A program made the translations under genes and the position numbers. A stretch of DNA of 34,973 nt, from the NCBI RefSeq assembly GCF_947493425.1, contig NZ_CANLRP010000089.1:1-34973 (forward strand), given 5' to 3'. Source of the DNA: an uncultured Microscilla sp. (GTDB lineage Bacteria; Bacteroidota; Bacteroidia; Cytophagales; Microscillaceae). Positions 24,887 to 33,479 of this stretch are shown here, one piece after another. The notes below the pieces were generated by a model, which had not been told where the DNA came from, searched no databases, and worked only from the letters and a program-made list of their open reading frames with translations. The first letter of the stretch is position 1, and every line of letters starts with the position of its first letter.

Positions 24887-25282
24887 TTATGTTTCGCTAC
24901 TTACGGCTTCATCTATAGCTTTCATTATGACAGAATGCTCAATGGGTTTGGAAAAATAACGGTTAAAGCCTGCTGCCAAAAATGATTCCTTATCGCCACG
25001 CATGGCAAAACTAGTGACCGCAAATATGTTGGCGTTGGCATAGCCGGTAATTGCCCTGATTTCTTGTAGCAAGTGTACCCCATCCAGGTTTTCGTCGCCC
25101 AGGTTAATATCCATCAAAATCACGTCAAATGAGGCGTCCTTTACCAAATTTAATGCTTCATGTCCGTTTTTTGCCAGCACTGCTGTATATTTTTTTTCAA
25201 TAAATTTTTGTAGAACAAAGGCATTGATTGCGTCATCCTCTATGATCAATACTTTTGGTTGATTTGTACTGGTGTTTCCCAT
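24887..25282 (-). CDS. Stand-alone response-regulator receiver (CheY-like)
   Basis: 131 residues consisting of one receiver domain and no output domain. The acidic pocket E15-D16-D17 (IIEDDAIN), the phospho-acceptor D58 (VILMDINLG), T90 (AVTSFA) and K112 (FSKPI) are all in place. A short insertion after D58 (LGDENLDG) is common in receivers that pair with PAS hybrid kinases. Such single-domain receivers act by protein contact or as phosphorelay shuttles. No kinase is adjacent. The soluble kinase at 9834 lacks a receiver and is a possible but unproven partner. The gene is convergent with the MscS gene (32 bp between stops) and faces the same way as alaS, 297 bp downstream of it. Confidence 0.95.
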   Translation of the reverse strand: MGNTSTNQPKVLIIEDDAINAFVLQKFIEKKYTAVLAKNGHEALNLVKDASFDVILMDINLGDENLDGVHLLQEIRAITGYANANIFAVTSFAMRGDKESFLAAGFNRYFSKPIEHSVIMKAIDEAVSSET

Positions 25283-25311
25283 ATTAAATGTTCTTTATCA
25301 ATCGTTGACCT

Positions 25312-25319
25312 CAAATATA
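25312..25319 (-). promoter_or_regulatory. Candidate -7 element for the receiver gene
   Basis: TATATTTG on the minus strand matches TAnnTTTG and would start transcription near 25305, 23 bp before the ATG at 25282. No TTG is found 19-21 bp upstream, so this is a partial match. Confidence 0.4.
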
Positions 25320-25477
25320 TTGACAGTTTTGAATGCCTGTAATGGTTTTTCGGTCAATTAATAATACTAAAATAAAAGTTGAATAACGAGGATTTGAAAA
25401 TAAACTAATCTGAAAGGTAGGTTGTCGGTTTCCAATTAAAACGAAGTTATGCCCCGGTAATGTTGCTCAAATACCTA

Positions 25478-25500
25478 TAAAAAAAGGCTTTAAGAAGCCT
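25478..25500 (-). terminator. Rho-independent terminator of alaS
   Basis: On the minus strand the stem AGGCTT/AAGCCT (25500-25495 and 25490-25485) with loop CTTA is followed by a run of T (25484-25478), about 80 bp after the alaS stop. Confidence 0.75.
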
Positions 25501-25578
25501 GTTTACTCAAGAAAAAAAAATTACTTGAATAACTCGCCCTCTTAAAACCCTTTATTGGTTACTTCTAAATTTGAGAAA

Positions 25579-28230
25579 TTACGCCACAAACTCTCCGGCA
25601 CGCTCCACTACTTTGTCGAGCCCGGTAGCGTCTTTGCCTCCAGCAGTTGCAAAGAAAGCTTGTCCACCACCACCACCTTTGATCTCACGCGCAAGTTCTT
25701 TGACAATTTTGCCCGCATTCAGTGACTTTTCTTTTACCAGGTTGTCAGAAATCATTACAGCAATTTGGGGTTTGCCCTTGATATCGGAAGCCAATACCAT
25801 AAATAAGTTATCCTGGTTTTTACGTACGTCAAACGCCAGGTTTTTCAAGGCATCGGCAGAAGGTAAACTCACCTTTTGAGCAATAAAGTTGATGCCATTG
25901 GTTTGCTTTACAGCATCGAGCAAGCCTTGCTTGAGCGCCTGTACTTGTTGGTTTTCCAATACCTCTATTTGTTTGCTCAAGTCTGTTTTTTCTTTGATGA
26001 GGCTTTCTATAGCTTTAGGCAAATCTTTAGGGTTTTTCAACAAGTCTTTTACCTGATTTACCAAAGCCACCTGGTTTTGCACGTATTCTTCTGCCTTGGT
26101 AGCAGTTACTGCCTCTATGCGTCGCACCCCCGAAGCCACCGAAGTTTCAGTCATAATCTTGAAGAAACCAATCACCCCGGTACTTGGCACATGACAACCA
26201 CCGCATAATTCACGCGAGTAGTTTTCGTCAAAAGTAATGACCCTTACTGTGTCGCCGTATTTTTCACCAAACAAGCCGGTAGCCCCCAAACTCTCGATGG
26301 CCTCTTTGTAAGGCACAGCACGCCTTTCGTCTAAGGCAATATTTTCACGAATTTTCTCATTGACAATGCGCTCTACTTCTGCTATTTCTTCATCGGTCAT
26401 CTTAGCGTTGTGTGAAAAGTCAAAACGCAAAACAGCATCGTTTACCAACGAACCACGTTGTTCTACGTGCTGCCCCAATACCTGACGCAACGCTGAATGT
26501 ACCAAGTGAGTTGCACTGTGGTTGTTTTCGGTCAAACGACGACGTTGTTCTTTTACTTGAGCAAATACCTCTACCTGAGCTAAATCAGCTACTTTGGTAA
26601 AATCATTCTTAGGGCTGTAATGAATAATCAAGTCATTCTCTTTCTTGGTATCAATCACAGGTATGGTTACCGTGCCTGCCTCTGCCCTAAACTCAAGAGA
26701 GCCAGTGTCGCCTACTTGCCCCCCACTTTCGGCATAAAATGGCGTGGTTTCCAATACAATTTCGTATTGTTTTTTCTTCTTTACTTCTATTTCGCGGTAA
26801 CGCAATACTTTGGTAAAGCTAGAAGTTTCGTCGTAGCCAATAAACTCCGACTCGCCACTGTTGAGCACCACCCAATCTCCAGTAGATTTTTGGGCGTCTT
26901 TTTGAGAACGTTCTTTTTGTTTTTTTAATTCCTCTTTAAAGCCTTTTTCGTCTATACCCAAACCATTTTCGCTGGCTACCAGGTTGGTCAAATCAGATGG
27001 AAAACCATAACGATCAGACAAAGTAAACACATCGGTACCCGCAATTTCTTTTTGTTGCTGTCCTTTGGTTTTGGCAATTACTTCATCCAATAGTTTCAAA
27101 CCGTTGGCAAGGGTACGCAAAAAACTTTTTTCTTCTTGTATAATGATATTGCTTACATGCGCTTGCTGTTGCTTTAGCTCTGGAAAAACCTCAGCGAATT
27201 GTTCGGCAAGCATAGGCACCAAAGTATGCAAAAATGGCTCATTAAACCCTAAGTAAGAGTAGCCATAACGTACTGCCCGGCGCAAAATACGACGGATCAC
27301 ATACCCTGCTCCATTGTTGCCAGGCAATTGCCCATCGGTAATGGCAAAAGAAATGGCGCGAATGTGGTCAGCAATTACCCTTAATGCAATGTCAGTTTTT
27401 TCTTCTTTGCCGTATTGGGTACCTGCCACTTTAGCCAAAGACTGAATCATTGGCTGAAACACGTCAGTGTCGTAGTTTGATTTTTTGCCCTGAATAGCCA
27501 TTGCCAAGCGCTCAAAGCCCATTCCCGTGTCCACATGTTTGTCGGGCAGGTTTTGTAGCGATTTATTTGCCATACGGTTAAACTGGATAAATACCAGGTT
27601 CCAGATTTCAACCACTTGTGGGTCGTCTTGATTTACCAACCCTTTGCCCGGCGTTTTAGCTACCTTGCCAGCATCACGCAAGTCGATATGAATTTCAGAG
27701 CAAGGACCACAAGGACCAGTTTCGCCCATCTCCCAGAAGTTATCTTTCTTAGAGGCGTAAATGATGCGGTCTTCGTTGATGTAGTTTTTCCAAATATCAA
27801 AAGCCTCCTGATCGGGCTCTAAGTTATCTTCTTTGTCGCCTTCAAACACCGTTACATACAAACGATCTTTGGGCAACTCAAATACTCCGGTTAGCAGCTC
27901 CCACGCCCAGGCAATGGCTTCTTTTTTAAAGTAGTCGCCAAACGACCAGTTACCCAACATCTCGAACATAGTATGGTGGTAAGTATCGTGCCCTACCTCT
28001 TCAAGGTCGTTGTGCTTGCCCGATACCCTCAAACATTTTTGAGTATCTGCCACACGTCGGTTTTCGGCAGTTTTGGTGCCTAAAAAGAAGTCTTTGAACT
28101 GGTTCATACCAGCATTGGTAAACATCAAAGTTGGGTCGTTTTTTACTACTAAAGGAGCCGAATCAACAATTTGATGCTGCTTTTCTCTGAAAAAATCCAG
28201 AAACTTTTGTCTTATGGTTTTGGAGTCCAT
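25579..28230 (-). CDS. alaS: Alanyl-tRNA synthetase
   Basis: 883 residues, the normal full length. It charges tRNA-Ala with alanine in the cytosol. The class II catalytic core (1-about 250) contains NDPTLMFTNAGMNQFKDFFL (31-50, motif 1 region), HHTMFEMLGNWSFGDYF (85-101), EMGETGPCGPCSEIHID (167-183) and DTGMGFERLA (234-243). The editing domain carries the zinc-site set H571 and H575 (NNHSATHLVH) with C676 and H680 (LCGGCH), so mischarged Ser/Gly-tRNA clearance should work. The C-Ala domain ends in the glycine-rich GGGGGQAFFATAGG segment. The start ATG gives the expected MDSKTIRQKFLDFF opening. It is divergent from the M23 peptidase gene, a pairing I have often seen in Bacteroidota. Confidence 0.99.
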   Translation of the reverse strand: MDSKTIRQKFLDFFREKQHQIVDSAPLVVKNDPTLMFTNAGMNQFKDFFLGTKTAENRRVADTQKCLRVSGKHNDLEEVGHDTYHHTMFEMLGNWSFGDYFKKEAIAWAWELLTGVFELPKDRLYVTVFEGDKEDNLEPDQEAFDIWKNYINEDRIIYASKKDNFWEMGETGPCGPCSEIHIDLRDAGKVAKTPGKGLVNQDDPQVVEIWNLVFIQFNRMANKSLQNLPDKHVDTGMGFERLAMAIQGKKSNYDTDVFQPMIQSLAKVAGTQYGKEEKTDIALRVIADHIRAISFAITDGQLPGNNGAGYVIRRILRRAVRYGYSYLGFNEPFLHTLVPMLAEQFAEVFPELKQQQAHVSNIIIQEEKSFLRTLANGLKLLDEVIAKTKGQQQKEIAGTDVFTLSDRYGFPSDLTNLVASENGLGIDEKGFKEELKKQKERSQKDAQKSTGDWVVLNSGESEFIGYDETSSFTKVLRYREIEVKKKKQYEIVLETTPFYAESGGQVGDTGSLEFRAEAGTVTIPVIDTKKENDLIIHYSPKNDFTKVADLAQVEVFAQVKEQRRRLTENNHSATHLVHSALRQVLGQHVEQRGSLVNDAVLRFDFSHNAKMTDEEIAEVERIVNEKIRENIALDERRAVPYKEAIESLGATGLFGEKYGDTVRVITFDENYSRELCGGCHVPSTGVIGFFKIMTETSVASGVRRIEAVTATKAEEYVQNQVALVNQVKDLLKNPKDLPKAIESLIKEKTDLSKQIEVLENQQVQALKQGLLDAVKQTNGINFIAQKVSLPSADALKNLAFDVRKNQDNLFMVLASDIKGKPQIAVMISDNLVKEKSLNAGKIVKELAREIKGGGGGQAFFATAGGKDATGLDKVVERAGEFVA

Positions 28231-28663
28231 CCGAAGTATAACTTGAATTTAATATTTTAATATTATTTATATTCCTACACAATTGATATATTTGCAGGGT
28301 TTGACAATATAATCTTTGTCAAAATGGATTGTTTTTTGCAAGTTTTGATTCAATTACAAATTGTGAGATGCAAAGTTAAAAACAAATTTAGACTAACATC
28401 TTTTTATAAACAGAAAAAACTTTGCATTTTAAGTAAAACTATAAAAATAACCTACTTCATAGAACGTCATCTCTGACGAGGGTACTTCTTCAAATTGAAA
28501 ATCCCGATTTTTTCGGGGAAATATGTTCATAGCTTTGGCTATGCAAATATTTTTTTCATCGTCCACCCAACAGATATTGTGTTCTATTGGAATACTTTAT
28601 TTTTTCCATGTTACTAAGGTAATGGCTCTCAAAGCTTCTTAAACAGACAAATTTAGAAATAGA
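28231..28663. other. Divergent spacer alaS / M23 with several inverted repeats
   Basis: It contains a perfect 7 bp inverted repeat TTTGACA/TGTCAAA (28300-28306, 28317-28323), a hairpin CCCGA/TCGGG at about 28503-28517, and a longer hairpin at 28519-28552 (AAATAT-gtt-CATAGC-tttg-GCTATG-caa-ATATTT). A plus-strand TATATTTG at about 28287-28294 matches a -7 element but has no TTG partner. There is no ORF or RNA gene that I can recognise. Confidence 0.5.
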
Positions 28664-29644
28664 ATGGCTAGAGTAAAATACTATTATGATACCGATACCT
28701 GCAAGTATGAGCGGGTAAAGGTAAAAACTACCGACATTATTTTAAACCTTTTGGGTTTTCTTACTTTCTCTGTATTAATTGCCATTGGCTTTACGGCTAT
28801 TTATGGTCAGTATTACAAAAGCGACCAGGAAAAGGTACTACAAAGTGAAAACGAGAAACTCAAAGAGTTTTACGCCATCCTCAACAACCGCCTCGAACAA
28901 GTAGACAAAACGCTTACGTCGTTGCAAACCAGAGACAACAATGTATACCGCCTCATTTTTGAAGCCAACCCTATTCCTAATTCGGTGAGAATGGCTGGGG
29001 TAAAAAATGACAAGAGTTACGAAAAGATTTTAAAATCGGGGCTTGCCAAAGACAAAAAAGCCCTCATTTCCAACACTTTCAAACGGGTAAATCAACTCAA
29101 ACGAAAGATGTATGTACAAACCAAGTCTTATGACGAAATAATAAAAATGGTCAAAGACAAATCTAAAATGTTATCACACCTGCCAGCGATTCAACCCATC
29201 TCCAACAAACAACTTACCCGTCTTACTTCTGGTTTTGGTACTCGTATGCACCCTTTGTATAAGGTGGCACACTTTCACCCTGGCATCGACTTTGCCGCTC
29301 CTTACAACACCCCTATTTATGCTACTGCCGATGGCATAGTAAAACGCTCTGAATATATGGGAGGCTACGGCAACACGGTAGACATAGACCACGGTTACAA
29401 CTATGTAACCCGCTACGCACACATGGCCAGCTTTAAAGTAAGACCCGGCGAAAAGGTAAAACGTGGGCAATGCATAGGTTATGTGGGCAGTACAGGTTTT
29501 TCTACGGCGCCACATGTTCATTACGAAGTATTGAAAAATAACAAGCAAATAGATCCGGTGTATTTCTTCTTCAATGACTTGACTCCAGAAGAGTATGAAA
29601 AGATTTTAAAACTTGCCTCTATAAAAAATCAGTCTTTATCATAG
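28664..29644 (+). CDS. Membrane-anchored M23-family peptidase (LytM/NlpD-like)
   Basis: 326 residues. A short basic N-terminus precedes one transmembrane helix (about 25-48), a periplasmic coiled-coil region (about 52-90), a helical linker and a C-terminal peptidase M23 domain (about 186-300). Zinc ligands are H205 and D209 (HFHPGIDF) and H286 in APHVHYE (284 and 286 form HxH); H253 in YAHM is the conserved catalytic-site histidine. The set is complete, so peptidoglycan endopeptidase activity is expected, though many coiled-coil M23 proteins act as activators. The ATG start gives the MARVKYYYDTDTCKYERV opening typical for Bacteroidota members next to alaS. A terminator separates it from the permease gene. 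Confidence 0.95.
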   Translation: MARVKYYYDTDTCKYERVKVKTTDIILNLLGFLTFSVLIAIGFTAIYGQYYKSDQEKVLQSENEKLKEFYAILNNRLEQVDKTLTSLQTRDNNVYRLIFEANPIPNSVRMAGVKNDKSYEKILKSGLAKDKKALISNTFKRVNQLKRKMYVQTKSYDEIIKMVKDKSKMLSHLPAIQPISNKQLTRLTSGFGTRMHPLYKVAHFHPGIDFAAPYNTPIYATADGIVKRSEYMGGYGNTVDIDHGYNYVTRYAHMASFKVRPGEKVKRGQCIGYVGSTGFSTAPHVHYEVLKNNKQIDPVYFFFNDLTPEEYEKILKLASIKNQSLS

Positions 29645-29702
29645 GTTTTACACAAAGTTTTTAGAAATTCACGACGCGAAACTATTTTTTATTCTAATAC
29701 TT

Positions 29703-29733
29703 AAGTAAGCGAGTTTTTCGCTTACTTTTTTTT
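29703..29733 (+). terminator. Rho-independent terminator
   Basis: Perfect 10 bp stem AAGTAAGCGA/TCGCTTACTT (29703-29712, 29718-29727) with a 5-base loop and a T tract. It ends the M23 gene and sits 34 bp ahead of the permease start, so the two genes are transcribed separately or by read-through. Confidence 0.9.
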
Positions 29734-29767
29734 GTAATTTATCGAAACTACTTTTCAGAAGCATCTT

Positions 29768-31270
29768 ATGTCGAAAAATCAGATAAGATCAGTAAGTTTT
29801 TATACAGCCATAGCCATTGTAGTGGCCAATATGGTAGGTGCCGGAGTTTTTACCAGTATTGGTTTTCAAGCGGCTGGATTTAAATTTGCCACCGCAAAAG
29901 GAGCAGATTTTGCCCCTTACTTTCCTATATTAATGCTGTGGTTAGTGGGCGGTATTGTGGCTTTGTGTGGGGCACTAAGCTATGGCGAACTTGCCGCTAT
30001 GTTTCCCCGTTCTGGCGGCGAATACAACTACTTATCTAAAATATATCATCCCTCCTTTGGTTTTTTATCTGGTTGGGTATCAGCCACAGTGGGGTTTTCG
30101 GCTCCGGTGGCACTTGCCTGTATGGCACTGGGTAAATACGTAGCAAGTGTTATCCCAGGGATCAATGGTACTGTAGTGGCCATTGGGGTACTTTTGGTCA
30201 TTACAGCGGTTCATTCTTATGATGTTAAAACCGGGAGTTTGTTTCAACGGGTATCTACTGTAGTCAAAGTAGTTTTGATTGTAGGATTTATTTTTGGAGG
30301 TTTTTTCATTACCCCCTCCCCCGAAAAAATCAGTATTATCCCTAAAAAAGGTGACTGGACAATGATTTTTGGTTCTGCCTTTGCCATTAACCTTGCCTTT
30401 GTATCGTTTTCTTATTCTGGCTGGAACGCCTCGGCTTACTTGTCCAATGAAATTGTAAACCCCAAGCGAAACGTCCCCCGCTCGTTGCTTTTGGGTACCC
30501 TTGCAGTAACTGTAGCTTATATATTGCTTAACTATATATTCTTATACACTGTGCCCGTAGGCGAACTGGCTGCCAAGCAGATGGCAGACTTCAACACGCC
30601 ACTAGAGGTAGGTTATTTGTCGGCAGATAAAATATTTGGTACTGCCATAGGCAAAACAATGGGTTTGATGATTGCTTTATTACTTATTTCTTCTATCAGC
30701 GCCATGATATTTGCCGGACCTAGAGTAACTCAGGTAATGGGCGAAGATTTGCCATTGTTGAAAAAACTAGCCGTAAGAAACAAAAAAGGCATTCCAGTAT
30801 TGGCCATTTCATTGCAATCTACTATTTCGCTCATTCTGATTCTTACTGCTTCGTTTAACACGGTATTATTTTATATCGCCTTTGCACTCGATATTTTCAC
30901 TTTTTCTACAGTATTGGGCATATTTATTATGCGTTCGCGTCGTAGTAAAATACGCGCCAGAATTAGTCAGATCAAAGCATTGCTTCAGGACAACAACTTA
31001 AGCAACGAAGACCAACGGGTATTAGAAGCAGAGCTTATTGAGAAACAAGGCATTGTAAAACCTACTTATAGCACTTGGGGCTACCCCATTACTCCTGCAA
31101 TATTTTTGGCTGCTACTGGTTGGACAATGTACTACTTATTAACCCAAAGAACCCAGGGGTCGCTCATAGCACTGGCTACAGTGGTGTTGGGGCTTATCAT
31201 TTATTTTATAGATAAGAGCAATCGTCAGAACAAGGACGAAGACAACCGCCCCGCTCGTATATTTGAATAA
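29768..31270 (+). CDS. APC-family amino-acid permease
   Basis: 500 residues, about 12 hydrophobic segments, inner membrane. The substrate-binding unwound helix is marked by ANMVGAGVFTSIGF (20-33), the GxGxF pattern of the amino acid-polyamine-organocation superfamily. FPRSGGEYNYLSKIYHP follows in TM3 territory, and SYSGWNASAYLSNEIVNPKRNVPRSL in TM6 territory. The closest style is LAT-like exchangers or AdiC-type permeases. A cytosolic loop between the tenth and eleventh segments is longer and charged. The substrate cannot be fixed. It is unrelated in layout to the SLC12 fusion at 18232 apart from the shared fold. A strong hairpin follows. Confidence 0.93.
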   Translation: MSKNQIRSVSFYTAIAIVVANMVGAGVFTSIGFQAAGFKFATAKGADFAPYFPILMLWLVGGIVALCGALSYGELAAMFPRSGGEYNYLSKIYHPSFGFLSGWVSATVGFSAPVALACMALGKYVASVIPGINGTVVAIGVLLVITAVHSYDVKTGSLFQRVSTVVKVVLIVGFIFGGFFITPSPEKISIIPKKGDWTMIFGSAFAINLAFVSFSYSGWNASAYLSNEIVNPKRNVPRSLLLGTLAVTVAYILLNYIFLYTVPVGELAAKQMADFNTPLEVGYLSADKIFGTAIGKTMGLMIALLLISSISAMIFAGPRVTQVMGEDLPLLKKLAVRNKKGIPVLAISLQSTISLILILTASFNTVLFYIAFALDIFTFSTVLGIFIMRSRRSKIRARISQIKALLQDNNLSNEDQRVLEAELIEKQGIVKPTYSTWGYPITPAIFLAATGWTMYYLLTQRTQGSLIALATVVLGLIIYFIDKSNRQNKDEDNRPARIFE

Positions 31271-31291
31271 AACACTCAAACATTACTACAT

Positions 31292-31335
31292 AAAACTACA
31301 AAAGCCATCCTGTTGGGGATGGCTTTTGTAGTTTT
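31292..31335. terminator. Bidirectional 19 bp hairpin terminator
   Basis: A perfect 19 bp stem (31292-31310 and 31317-31335, centred on GCCATCC/GGATGGC) with loop TGTTGG and TTTT/AAAA ends. It lies between the permease and the convergent universal stress protein gene. A second inverted repeat TATAATGAG/CTCATTATA (31375-31383, 31419-31427) directly follows the stress gene stop. Confidence 0.85.
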
Positions 31336-31436
31336 AAACTTTTAGTGACAATAAATAGTTGTAACTTATTTATTTATAATGAGTAACTTAATCGTGTTTA
31401 TAATTTATGCAAAAGCTGCTCATTATACTAATATAT

Positions 31437-32276
31437 CTATTTGATACTAAAAGCCAATACAGGTTGTTTGGCGTGGTTTACAATGTTTTCGGCAATACTA
31501 CCAGAGAAAAAATGTCTCCATCCCTTCCGCTGATGAGTAGCAACCGCTATCATATCTGCCCCAAAATCTTCGGCAAAGTGTAAGATGCCCGATTCTTCAT
31601 TGGCTTCAGAATAAGTATGAAAAGTATAGTTTTTAAGCTGGGCTTTTTCTACAAAGTTGTTTTTCAATGCCTCAATCTCGCGGGTAGTAGCAAATACCGA
31701 AGGAGTAATCACGTACAACAAGTGAATATGGGCGTCGAATACTTCTTGAAACGCCTGCAACTTGTTAATAGAAAGGAGTTGCTCTTCTTTTAGGCTGGTA
31801 GCAAACACAATGTTGTTGCCCTGAAACCCATCAGAGTGGCCACGCACGGTAAGTACTGGGCAAGTAGCAGTACGTACAATTTTTTCGGTGTTCGACCCAA
31901 TCAATATCTCGTCTAAACCACTAGAACCTTGGGTTCCCATCACTACCAGGTCAATCTGCTCTTTCACCACAGTTTCGCTAATGCATTTGTAAATGTTGCC
32001 CAATACTACTTTGGTACGGCGGTCAGTATTTGCAAATTCAATATCACTTACCAATTTACGCATTCTACCTTCAGCATTCTCAATAAGGTATTGTACATAT
32101 TTTTGCTCTATGTTTTCGTCATCGTTCTGACCAATGGTGGGTTGGAAAGACTTTGGAGGGTCAATTACAGTCATTAAAATAATTTCACAACCAGACTTAT
32201 GCGCTATTTGGTTAGCTACTAATAAAGCGTTTTTTGCCTGCTCGGAGAAATCGGTTGGCACAAGTATTTTCTTCAT
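31437..32276 (-). CDS. Tandem universal stress protein (two UspA domains)
   Basis: 279 residues with two Usp folds (about 1-145 and 150-279). The first is complete: opening MKKILVPTDFS with D9, and the ATP-binding pattern G114-x2-G117-x9-G127-S128 (GTQGSSGLDEILIGS), so nucleotide binding is likely. The second opens with NNIVFATSL and ends VATHQRKGWRHFFSGSIAEN, where the first glycine of the pattern is lost, so it is probably degenerate. Such tandem proteins are cytosolic and induced in stress or slow growth; the molecular task is usually unknown. It stands alone, convergent with the permease gene. Between it and menA, two perfect inverted repeats are found. Confidence 0.94.
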   Translation of the reverse strand: MKKILVPTDFSEQAKNALLVANQIAHKSGCEIILMTVIDPPKSFQPTIGQNDDENIEQKYVQYLIENAEGRMRKLVSDIEFANTDRRTKVVLGNIYKCISETVVKEQIDLVVMGTQGSSGLDEILIGSNTEKIVRTATCPVLTVRGHSDGFQGNNIVFATSLKEEQLLSINKLQAFQEVFDAHIHLLYVITPSVFATTREIEALKNNFVEKAQLKNYTFHTYSEANEESGILHFAEDFGADMIAVATHQRKGWRHFFSGSIAENIVNHAKQPVLAFSIK

Positions 32277-32386
32277 GAGCTTTACTTATTTTGGTAATGT
32301 AATTTTTATTTACAAATAATTTCTATTGGTAAAGGTATTAAAAATATGAATACGTATGTATGATTTTTATCAGGTAAGTAACAAGA

Positions 32387-32455
32387 AGCCCTGAGTTATT
32401 GGCCACAATCAGGGCTAACCTACTTATAATGAATCAATTGAATTGACTGATTCAT
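32387..32455. repeat. Two adjacent perfect inverted repeats
   Basis: AGCCCTGA/TCAGGGCT (32387-32394, 32409-32416) and TATGAATCA/TGATTCATA (32428-32436, 32448-32456) lie downstream of the menA stop and upstream of the stress gene. Neither has a T tract, so they may act as 3' end structures of menA or as regulatory palindromes. Confidence 0.5.
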
Positions 32456-32494
32456 AGTGTTTTATTATGAATTATTGCTAAAAAAGTCAGGGTT

Positions 32495-33385
32495 TTAGAG
32501 CAATTGGCCTATGCCAAAGGTAAGCACAAAAATAAGGGTAGTGATCGCCATTTGTTTGAGATATGGATCTAACTGGGCAGCTTCTTTTTTTTGATATACA
32601 GCCTTGGCGTTGATAAATAAAAGGGGCAATATGATAAGAAATATAAGTTGGTAAGCACTTTGGTAGTACATCAACACATACGCCAGCGAGCATCCTATTC
32701 CAGTAATAAGCAAACCCCAATGATAAACCACAGCTTTTTGCCTGCCAATACGCACTGGAATAGATTTTTTACCGGCTTTTTTATCCGACTCAATGTCTCT
32801 TATATTGTTTACGTTTAACACGGCAGTAGCAAAAAGGCCACAACTGGTGGCAGGTAATAAAAGTTGCCAGTGAAACTGTTGGGCGTGTAAATAAAACGTA
32901 CCTAACACAGCCACCCAACCAAAAAATATAATGACTGAGATATCGCCTAAACCCGCATAGCCATAAGGCTTTTTGCCTGCGGTATAGGTTACCGCAGCAA
33001 TGATAGACAAAACCCCTAAACCCAAAAAAAAGAAAAAGGTCTGCATAGAATTAATGGCAACGTATAACAACCATACTCCACATACAAGAGATAAAACACC
33101 CAACACAACCATTGCCCTAAACATTGCTTGTCGCGATATTTTGCCCGATTGTACGGCTCTTTTGGGACCTTCACGGTCAATACTGTCTGCCCCATGAATA
33201 CTATCTCCATAGTCGTTGGCAAGGTTAGAGAGTATTTGCAAAAAAATGGTGGTAAATGCTGCCAGCAAAAATATTTTAAGGCTAAAAAGCTGATAGGCTC
33301 CTGCCAAAAAACTCCCCATACCTATGCTTGCCAGTGCCAAAGGCAAGGTGCGCAGGCGAAATGCTGAAATCCAGTGCTTTATCAT
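32495..33385 (-). CDS. menA: 1,4-dihydroxy-2-naphthoate polyprenyltransferase
   Basis: 296 residues from the ATG at 33385. I prefer it to the in-frame ATG at 33442 because the extra 19 residues (rich in aromatic residues) lie in a hairpin region and family members begin MIKHWISAFRLRTLPLA. It is a UbiA-superfamily integral membrane enzyme with about nine hydrophobic segments. It joins an isoprenyl chain to DHNA in menaquinone synthesis. The two magnesium-diphosphate sites are visible: N57-D58-Y-G-D61 and, in the second, N194-I-R-D197-I-E-S-D201. RTLPLALA at the N-terminus is typical of MenA. It follows the glutathione peroxidase gene on the same strand by 94 bp with a hairpin between. No other menaquinone gene is in the window. 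Confidence 0.93.
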   Translation of the reverse strand: MIKHWISAFRLRTLPLALASIGMGSFLAGAYQLFSLKIFLLAAFTTIFLQILSNLANDYGDSIHGADSIDREGPKRAVQSGKISRQAMFRAMVVLGVLSLVCGVWLLYVAINSMQTFFFFLGLGVLSIIAAVTYTAGKKPYGYAGLGDISVIIFFGWVAVLGTFYLHAQQFHWQLLLPATSCGLFATAVLNVNNIRDIESDKKAGKKSIPVRIGRQKAVVYHWGLLITGIGCSLAYVLMYYQSAYQLIFLIILPLLFINAKAVYQKKEAAQLDPYLKQMAITTLIFVLTFGIGQLL

Positions 33386-33398
33386 TTGGTATATAAAG

Positions 33399-33443
33399 TA
33401 AAAATGCCAATCAGATGGCTTCAAAAAGCAATCTGTTGGCATT
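33399..33443 (-). terminator. Hairpin with T tail between gpx and menA
   Basis: On the minus strand AATGCCAACAGAT (33443-33431) pairs with ATCTGATTGGCATT (33416-33403), with one bulged base, followed by TTTTT. It may be a leaky terminator or attenuator that lowers menA transcription from the gpx promoter. Confidence 0.5.
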
Positions 33444-33479
33444 GTCGTATTTTATGCTGTTTCTTCGTTGTCAAACGAG

